This document shows, piece by piece, positions 6,481-10,290 of a DNA stretch of 10,290 nt. Position 1 is the stretch's first letter. Every line of letters starts with the position of its first letter. The stretch lies in assembly GCA_013330055.1 (NCBI GenBank), contig DUJB01000012.1:15834-26123 (forward strand), in the 5' to 3' direction. A model generated the notes under the pieces. That model did no database searches, was not told the DNA's origin, and worked only from the letters and a program-made list of their open reading frames with translations. This DNA is from Nitrosopumilaceae archaeon. GTDB taxonomy: Archaea; Thermoproteota; Nitrososphaeria; Nitrososphaerales; Nitrosopumilaceae. The position numbers and the translations under genes were made by a program.

Positions 6481-6647
6481 ATTCTTTTTTCGCTTTCACA
6501 GATAGGACATTTTAGGCCGTTTGTTTTAAAACCGCATTTTTTACACATAAGTGAAATGTAATTGTTTTTTGAAGATTTCATTATTTTGTAAATTAGTGCG
6601 CTTGTAATTATGACTCCTAATGCAATTCCAATCCATATTAGAACCAT
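6477..6647 (-). CDS. Small membrane-anchored zinc-ribbon protein (56 aa)
   Basis: The minus strand encodes 56 residues. A hydrophobic N-terminal helix (VLIWIGIALGVIITSALIY, about residues 3-21) is followed by a basic stretch KIMKSSKNN. A compact zinc ribbon with two CxxC knuckles follows: CKKC, eight residues, then CPIC, ending ESEKRI. The expected topology is one membrane anchor with the zinc ribbon facing the cytoplasm (positive-inside rule). I do not recognise a named family or function. The gene lies 44 bp downstream of the riboflavin kinase on the same strand and overlaps the convergent ribL stop by 4 nt. A TATA-like TAATTATTAA is centred about 26 bp before the ATG, so it may have its own leaderless transcript. 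An in-frame TGA lies two codons before the ATG, and a TTG in between is a minor alternative start. The intact TM-plus-CxxC architecture argues against a chance frame. Confidence 0.72.
   Translation of the reverse strand: MVLIWIGIALGVIITSALIYKIMKSSKNNYISLMCKKCGFKTNGLKCPICESEKRI
6485..6490 (+). terminator. T-tract after ribL
   Basis: A run of six T begins five bases after the ribL stop codon. It is a plausible plus-strand oligo-T terminator located within the 3' end of the convergent zinc-ribbon gene. A second T6 lies at 6537-6542. Confidence 0.4.
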
Positions 6648-6667
6648 ACCCAATCATAGCATTTCCG

Positions 6668-6677
6668 TTAATAATTA
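6668..6677 (-). promoter_or_regulatory. TATA-like box for the small zinc-ribbon gene
   Basis: On the minus strand this reads TAATTATTAA, centred about 26 bp before the proposed ATG (6647) in the gap after the riboflavin kinase gene. The spacing suits a leaderless transcript. Read-through from the upstream operon remains possible. Confidence 0.35.
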
Positions 6678-6691
6678 GTTTGAGGTTATGT

Positions 6692-7378
6692 TTATTTTGA
6701 CGAGACTGGCACTCTGATGGATATTTGCGAGCCACCTGAGAGTTTTGCTGCCTTTTTGATATTAGTATGAGAGATCAATTCCAGTATAGAATCATCATAG
6801 TGTGTTCTTTCCAAAGTTATGAGCAAACCATCCACTGAATTGTTAATCTTTGCTTGATAACATTTTACCCAACCATAGGTTCGCTTTCCATCAGAAAAAC
6901 CATCAATCATTATTCCTTCATGTACGTCAAGCTCACGTTTTGCTTCAACAAATTTTTTGTCTTTTAATTTGACATTTAACGTGCCTGGGAATGGAATGTA
7001 ACCAAGTTTTGATTTGAATTGTTTTGTATATCCTTTCATTGACATATAATATGCACCCTCACCCATTCCAGAAATAATGTTTCCCATAAATTCAATGTAA
7101 GATGGAGCAGATTCTAGGCTCGATTTTAGAACAGTTGATATCTTTACCATTTCCGCATGTCCCTTTTGTGTAATCCTAACTGAGAATTTTTGTCCGTTTC
7201 TAATTCGCTCAATGTACCCATCTTGTTCTAATTCTAGAAGATGTTTTGATGCAGCTTGTTGCGATCTGTGAATGTTTTTTCCAAGTGATGATGTAGTAAT
7301 AGAAACAAAGTTGTGTCTTGCACCTTTTGCTAACAGTTCAGCAAGAGTTAGAATATGCTGAACTTTAAGATCTGACAT
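6692..7378 (-). CDS. rbkR: Winged-helix regulator / CTP-dependent riboflavin kinase (RbkR type)
   Basis: This 228-aa two-domain protein makes FMN from riboflavin using CTP, and probably also acts as a transcription factor. Residues about 1-92 are a MarR-like winged helix (RSQQAASKHLLELEQDGYIER is the recognition helix and wing region). Residues about 95-228 are the archaeal riboflavin kinase (DUF120) domain: GMGEGAYYMSMKGY, YIPFPGTLNVKL with Thr133 and Asn135 expected at the metal/nucleotide site, and ERTHY (190-194). Archaeal proteins with this fusion (RbkR) are known bifunctional regulators of riboflavin genes, so the name is well supported. No riboflavin biosynthesis genes or clear operator are visible here. 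The ATG is 7 nt after the dnaG stop on the same strand, without a Shine-Dalgarno, so it is likely expressed from the dnaG transcript. Confidence 0.9.
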   Translation of the reverse strand: MSDLKVQHILTLAELLAKGARHNFVSITTSSLGKNIHRSQQAASKHLLELEQDGYIERIRNGQKFSVRITQKGHAEMVKISTVLKSSLESAPSYIEFMGNIISGMGEGAYYMSMKGYTKQFKSKLGYIPFPGTLNVKLKDKKFVEAKRELDVHEGIMIDGFSDGKRTYGWVKCYQAKINNSVDGLLITLERTHYDDSILELISHTNIKKAAKLSGGSQISIRVPVSSK

Positions 7379-7385
7379 TAAAGAA

Positions 7386-8528
7386 TTAGGCTACACCGAG
7401 GTCTGTAAATGTTTTGAGAACAAGACCATCTGTATTTTTTAGGTTAGCTATTCTATGACCTATAACACACTCTATTCCTGCTTCTTTTGCAGCATCGATG
7501 AGCCGTTGAGTTATGATACCATCTAGCACCAGGTATTTTATTCCAGATCCAGCAGAGAGTTTTACTACAACTTCACTTACTGGTACTTTGAATAGTTCGT
7601 TAAGACCATCATCAAGTGCTACTGCTTCAAGTGATTCATTTAGATTTTCATAGACTTTTTTTGCTATATTTGCAATCGATTCATCGTTGGGATCCTTGAG
7701 CATAGGCTTTGCAGTTTCCCTTTTCATGTCTTCTGCAGTTTCCTTTAGTATGTCTGCAATCTGTTGTGGAGTAAGTTCTTCGACCTCAACTCCCTCTGGT
7801 GCACGATGAACTACATCGATGTTAACCATGGCTTTGAGTTCTTTTAGTATAAAGCCCCCGGCCCTATCTCCATCCAAGAATGCTATAACCTTTGATTTGG
7901 AATTGCAGAGTTCTTTTATAGATTCATCTATTCTTGCACCTTCAATTGCAAGTGCGTTATCAAAACCTGCTCGTAGCAAGTTTATGACATCCGCTCTTCC
8001 TTCAACCAAAATTATCCATGGAGAATCAAAAACCCCAGAACCACATGCTAGTTTTTCTCTCCCAAATGCTGCGATTTTACCAGTTCCACCTTCTGATACA
8101 TCCTTTAACATCTCTTCTCCTTCACTGATTGTTTTTGTAGACCATTTTTGGACAATTGCTTTTGCCCTATCAACAATCTCTTTTTTCTTTGCTGATCTGA
8201 CATCATCTATGGCTTCTAGTTTAAAGTGAGCTACAAAAGGCCCAACCTTATCGATGCTTTCGATTGCCGCTGCTATAAGAGCAGCAGTAGTTATGTCTGT
8301 GCTCATAGGCAACAATGCATCACCATTTGTTTGAGTAGACGTGGCAGTAGTGTTAACTTCTATCCTGCCAACCTTCGAAACCTTTTGGAGTTCGTTTAGG
8401 TTCATCTCTGGTCCTAACAGTCCTTCTGTCTGACCGAAAATGGCACCTATTATGTCGGCCTTTTCAACCAATCCATCGACGTCAAAGCTGAGCTTAACGT
8501 GATACTTGACAATTCCTGTACTTGGCAA
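7386..8528 (-). CDS. dnaG: Archaeal DnaG-type Toprim primase
   Basis: This 380-aa protein matches archaeal DnaG. The N-terminus reads VKYHVKLSFDVDGLVEKADIIGAIFGQTEGLLG. A central Toprim domain starts at WIILVEGRADVINLL (Glu176 is the catalytic-type acidic residue) and continues to AFLDGDRAGG (Asp219, Asp221). An alpha-helical C-terminal region follows. Archaeal DnaG is found with the RNA exosome, where it helps bind poly(A)-rich RNA, and primase activity has been reported in Sulfolobus. Here it lacks the bacterial CHC2 zinc finger, as expected for archaea. The start is TTG: an in-frame TAA lies five codons upstream, the nearest ATG is out of frame, and GAGG lies 8 nt before the TTG. It sits 87 bp downstream of another Toprim gene and 7 nt upstream of rbkR. 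Confidence 0.93.
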   Translation of the reverse strand: MPSTGIVKYHVKLSFDVDGLVEKADIIGAIFGQTEGLLGPEMNLNELQKVSKVGRIEVNTTATSTQTNGDALLPMSTDITTAALIAAAIESIDKVGPFVAHFKLEAIDDVRSAKKKEIVDRAKAIVQKWSTKTISEGEEMLKDVSEGGTGKIAAFGREKLACGSGVFDSPWIILVEGRADVINLLRAGFDNALAIEGARIDESIKELCNSKSKVIAFLDGDRAGGFILKELKAMVNIDVVHRAPEGVEVEELTPQQIADILKETAEDMKRETAKPMLKDPNDESIANIAKKVYENLNESLEAVALDDGLNELFKVPVSEVVVKLSAGSGIKYLVLDGIITQRLIDAAKEAGIECVIGHRIANLKNTDGLVLKTFTDLGVA

Positions 8529-8536
8529 TTCATAAT

Positions 8537-8540
8537 CCTC
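8537..8540 (-). promoter_or_regulatory. Shine-Dalgarno GAGG for dnaG
   Basis: On the minus strand GAGG ends 8 nt before the TTG at 8528. It supports this non-ATG start; an ATG that lies between the two is out of frame. Confidence 0.5.
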
Positions 8541-8573
8541 TTAATTTTTGATCAATTTCTTTTCCCTAAAGGT

Positions 8574-8583
8574 GGATATAAGT
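8574..8583 (-). promoter_or_regulatory. Candidate dnaG-rbkR promoter (TATA box)
   Basis: On the minus strand this reads ACTTATATCC, centred about 50 bp before the dnaG TTG. Initiation about 26 bp downstream would leave a leader of roughly 24 nt carrying the GAGG site. A second, weaker box (TTAGTATAA) lies about 15 bp further upstream. The rest of the 87-bp gap shows only a short 13-bp palindrome at the upstream stop codon. Confidence 0.4.
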
Positions 8584-8615
8584 GCTTATTGGTTATACTA
8601 AATAACAAATCGATC

Positions 8616-9005
8616 TCATTGAGATAATTCATATATTGATAGATCTTCGATGTGTCTTATTTTTCCCTTCGTTATCATAGAAAGCTTTCTTTTAAAGGAA
8701 AGATCTATTCTGATTCTGTGTTCGAGTTGAGAGATTATTCTGCTTGTAAGATATCTCCCTTTTGGATCCAAATCAAGTAAGAGTATTATTCGTTTATACG
8801 AATCCATAGAATCGGCAAACTTGACAAGCCCTTTAAAGCTATGAAACTCGCATATCTTCCCAGAAAAACCAAGTTTTTTCAAGGCAGCTGAATCGCGTTT
8901 TCCTTCTACAACAACCACACTGTCTTTTTTTGAGTTTAGTAAAGCTATAAAATTTTGTATACCTTCAATTTCAGACGAGGTTATTTTCATGGAATTAGTT
9001 GACAT
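8616..9005 (-). CDS. Small Toprim-domain protein (UPF0292-like)
   Basis: This 129-aa single-domain protein has Toprim signatures: VVVVEGKRDSAALKKLG (Glu35), RIILLLDLDPKGR (Asp78, Asp80) and a basic C-terminal part, KGKIRHIEDLSIYEL. It resembles the archaeal UPF0292 small primase-like group, which is distantly similar to RNase M5 Toprim domains; the substrate is unknown. The frame is open to an ATG at 9089, but that would overlap the divergent amidotransferase gene by 49 bp and adds non-conserved sequence. The ATG at 9005, or the one at 8990, is therefore the likelier start. It precedes dnaG by 87 bp on the same strand, so two Toprim genes are adjacent. Nucleic-acid processing is an inference from the fold. 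Confidence 0.8.
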   Translation of the reverse strand: MSTNSMKITSSEIEGIQNFIALLNSKKDSVVVVEGKRDSAALKKLGFSGKICEFHSFKGLVKFADSMDSYKRIILLLDLDPKGRYLTSRIISQLEHRIRIDLSFKRKLSMITKGKIRHIEDLSIYELSQ

Positions 9006-9008
9006 TTC

Positions 9009-9017
9009 AAATATTAA
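9009..9017 (+). promoter_or_regulatory. TATA-like box in the 35-bp divergent gap
   Basis: AAATATTAA is centred 28 bp before the ATG of the amidotransferase gene (9041) and only a few bases from the start of the divergent Toprim gene. The spacing fits a leaderless transcript. No equally good box is seen for the minus-strand gene, whose promoter may extend into the amidotransferase coding region. Confidence 0.45.
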
Positions 9018-9040
9018 GCAGTTTTTAGTGACATACAAGG

Positions 9041-9727
9041 ATGACCGATATCCTGGTATTACAAAATTCAAAATCCGAGGGGCTTTCAAGTCTTGGTAGA
9101 CTTTTAGAAGAAGATGGATTTAGAACAAAAATCGTATTTGTAAAGGAAGAAAACATTCCAAAACAAGATTTTTCTGCTTTGATAGTTCTAGGAGCTCCAG
9201 AGAGTGCAAATGATGATCTAACATATCTTAAAAATGAAATGAATCTTATACGAGAATATGTGAAAAAAGAAATTCCAATTCTTGGAATATGTTTAGGCTC
9301 CCAACTTATTGCAAAGGCGTTTGGTGCCAGAGTATATCAAGGAAATAAAAAAGAGATCGGAATTTATCATGATATTGAGTTTGACAATCAGTCAAAGTCA
9401 GCCCTTTTTTCAGGAATTAAAAGTCCGGCGACGGTTTTTCATTGGCATGGAGACACATTTGAACTCCCTCAAAATGCATTAAGACTTGCTCATTCAAAAG
9501 ATTACCAAAATCAGGCATTACAGATGGGAAGTGCAGTAGGAGTCCAGTTCCATCTTGAAGTAGATGAAGAGACCATTAGACTGTGGCTTGAGAAATCAAA
9601 AAGTGATCTAAGTCATGCCTGTATAGACTCGGATGAAATAGTCAGAAAGATCCCTGAATCCATATGGGAAATACAAAACAATATGAAAATCTTTTATCAT
9701 AATTTCAAGGCAGCGTTTAGTCTATGA
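9041..9727 (+). CDS. Stand-alone class I glutamine amidotransferase
   Basis: This 228-aa protein has a complete class I (triad) glutamine amidotransferase domain. The nucleophile elbow is LGICLGSQ with Cys84, and the remaining triad residues are in VQFHLEVDEE (His171, Glu173). The intermediate motif FHWHGDTFELP is typical of the GMP-synthase-like stand-alone group. There is no synthetase domain, so it is not a full GuaA, and the ammonia acceptor or amide substrate cannot be told from sequence. The approximately 40-residue tail after the triad is helical-looking. The gene begins 35 bp from the divergent Toprim gene with a TATA-like box at leaderless spacing. It ends 42 bp before the acyl-CoA synthetase start. 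Alternatives include a gamma-glutamyl hydrolase-type activity. Confidence 0.85.
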   Translation: MTDILVLQNSKSEGLSSLGRLLEEDGFRTKIVFVKEENIPKQDFSALIVLGAPESANDDLTYLKNEMNLIREYVKKEIPILGICLGSQLIAKAFGARVYQGNKKEIGIYHDIEFDNQSKSALFSGIKSPATVFHWHGDTFELPQNALRLAHSKDYQNQALQMGSAVGVQFHLEVDEETIRLWLEKSKSDLSHACIDSDEIVRKIPESIWEIQNNMKIFYHNFKAAFSL

Positions 9728-9729
9728 CA

Positions 9730-9758
9730 AAAGTTTAATATAATGACTGTTAGACTTT
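9730..9758 (+). repeat. Imperfect inverted repeat over the acyl-CoA synthetase promoter
   Basis: AAAGTTTAA (9730-9738) and TTAGACTTT (9750-9758) are inverted with 8 of 9 positions matching. Arm centres are 20 bp apart, close to two helical turns. The left arm overlaps the TATA box and the right arm covers the region before the expected transcription start, so this could be a repressor site. Short AT-rich repeats arise easily by chance. Confidence 0.3.
9734..9743 (+). promoter_or_regulatory. TATA box of the acyl-CoA synthetase gene
   Basis: TTTAATATAA is centred about 31 bp before the ATG at 9770, giving a leaderless or very short-leader mRNA. The upstream in-frame ATG at 9743 overlaps the box itself, so it would not be on the transcript. 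Confidence 0.5.
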
Positions 9759-9769
9759 CCGATCTGGTT

Positions 9770-10290
9770 ATGAGTTCTGTTACCAAAATCTTTGAAGAAA
9801 CAATAGTTACAGATCATAAAGTGATCACAGAAGAGATCTCAAAATCTGTTTTGAAAAAATATGGAGTCAAAGTTCCAGGGTATGCACTTGTAAATTCTAC
9901 AAAAGAGGCAACAAAAGCAGCAAAAAGATTAGGATATCCGCTTGTCATGAAAGTCGTATCACCGCAAATTCTTCATAAAACTGACGTTGGTGGAGTCAAA
10001 GTTGGGTTACAAAATGAGAAGGATGTCAAGAAAGCATTTAATGACATGTACAAGAGACTTTCAAAGAAGAAAGGAGTTCAACTCAAAGGAATTTTGCTTG
10101 AGAAGATGGTCCCTCAAGGTGTAGAATTAATTGTTGGTTTACAAAATGATCCACAGTTTGGTCCAGTCATAATGGTAGGACTTGGCGGTGTACTAACTGA
10201 AATTTTCAAAGATGTTGCATTTAGACTGCTCCCAATTACAATTTCAGATGCAAAATCAATGCTTGAAGAACTAAAGGGAGCAAAGATACT
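9770..10290 (+). CDS. ADP-forming acyl-CoA synthetase, ATP-grasp (beta) domain, 3' truncated
   Basis: The frame is open to the window end (173 complete codons). It encodes the ATP-grasp domain of NDP-forming acyl-CoA synthetases: [56 protein letters not shown] and [18 protein letters not shown]. These enzymes couple acyl-CoA formation to ATP cleavage to ADP and phosphate. In ammonia-oxidising thaumarchaea, members activate 3-hydroxypropionate and 4-hydroxybutyrate in the CO2-fixation cycle; that role is possible here but cannot be assigned from this fragment. The domain begins within about 30 residues of the start, so the product is either a separate beta subunit (~230 aa) or a fusion with the ATP-grasp part first. 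The ATG at 9770 is preferred over 9743 because of the TATA box position. Confidence 0.82.
   Translation, partial: MSSVTKIFEETIVTDHKVITEEISKSVLKKYGVKVPGYALVNSTKEATKAAKRLGYPLVMKVVSPQILHKTDVGGVKVGLQNEKDVKKAFNDMYKRLSKKKGVQLKGILLEKMVPQGVELIVGLQNDPQFGPVIMVGLGGVLTEIFKDVAFRLLPITISDAKSMLEELKGAKI

Noticed and set aside
6541..6735. A 64-codon minus-strand open frame spanning the rbkR/zinc-ribbon boundary
   Set aside because: It overlaps the end of rbkR and most of the zinc-ribbon gene in another frame. The frame with a membrane helix and paired CxxC motifs is far more protein-like.
7819..8229. A 136-codon plus-strand open frame antisense to dnaG
   Set aside because: It lies wholly within the conserved dnaG Toprim region, is low-complexity (Ser/Pro/Ala/Leu-rich) and shows no motif. 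It is the mirror of a real coding sequence.
8613..8625. The 13-bp palindrome ATCTCATTGAGAT at the Toprim gene stop codon, as an operator or terminator
   Set aside because: The arms are 6 bp with a 1-nt centre, too short a loop for a hairpin. It overlaps coding and stop codons, lies well upstream of the dnaG TATA box, and could occur by chance.
9006..9089. A longer start (ATG at 9089) for the small Toprim gene
   Set aside because: It would overlap the divergent amidotransferase coding region by 49 bp and adds 28 residues unlike the family; ATG 9005 gives the normal small size.
9041..9727. The stand-alone glutamine amidotransferase as the deamidase for Gln-ending LysW
   Set aside because: It is more than 6 kb from lysW, in another transcription unit, and the family acts mostly on free glutamine; nothing in the sequence links it to LysW.
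9743..9769. ATG at 9743 as the start of the acyl-CoA synthetase gene
   Set aside because: This ATG overlaps the TATA-like box, so it would not be on the mRNA; ATG 9770 has correct promoter spacing.

Overview
The window comes from an AT-rich archaeal genome. It most likely belongs to an ammonia-oxidising thaumarchaeon (Nitrososphaerota) of the Nitrosopumilus/Nitrosarchaeum type. This rests on gene content: LysW-dependent lysine synthesis, diphthine synthase, archaeal DnaG, CTP-dependent riboflavin kinase with a DNA-binding domain, and an ADP-forming acyl-CoA synthetase ATP-grasp domain. The architecture also fits: TATA-like boxes about 24-31 bp before start codons (leaderless or nearly leaderless transcripts), frequent TTG/GTG starts and very short intergenic gaps. 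The species assignment is inference; no rRNA or marker gene for ammonia oxidation lies in the window.

Region 1 (1-4747, plus strand) is a lysine-biosynthesis block using the carrier protein LysW. A 5'-truncated lysJ overlaps an Lrp/AsnC regulator (LysM-like). A T-tract and a 117-bp intergenic region follow, with a TATA box flanked by repeated TAGTA half-sites. Then comes lysS (homocitrate synthase)-lysW-lysX-lysK, packed with gaps or overlaps of 10 nt or less. LysS starts the aminoadipate route. LysX joins aminoadipate to LysW, LysJ aminates the LysW-bound semialdehyde, and LysK releases lysine. LysZ and LysY are not in the window and may lie just upstream. The 54-aa LysW ends in EDWGQ, whereas the family attachment residue is a C-terminal Glu; this is the most unusual observation here.

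Region 2 (4748-6480, plus) holds a Dph5 diphthine synthase fused to a C-terminal DUF357 domain, and a RibL-type FAD synthetase with an N-terminal winged-helix domain.

Region 3 (6477-9005, minus) is convergent with region 2. In transcription order it has a small Toprim protein, DnaG, a winged-helix/CTP-dependent riboflavin kinase (RbkR type), and a 56-aa membrane-anchored zinc-ribbon protein too small for ordinary ORF calling. FMN- and FAD-forming enzymes thus sit nearly tail to tail, and each carries a DNA-binding-like domain.

Region 4 (9041-10290, plus) starts from a 35-bp divergent gap with a stand-alone class I glutamine amidotransferase. It ends with the 5' part of an ADP-forming acyl-CoA synthetase ATP-grasp domain that has its own promoter and runs off the window. 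I saw no tRNA, rRNA, insertion sequence, CRISPR array or integration site.
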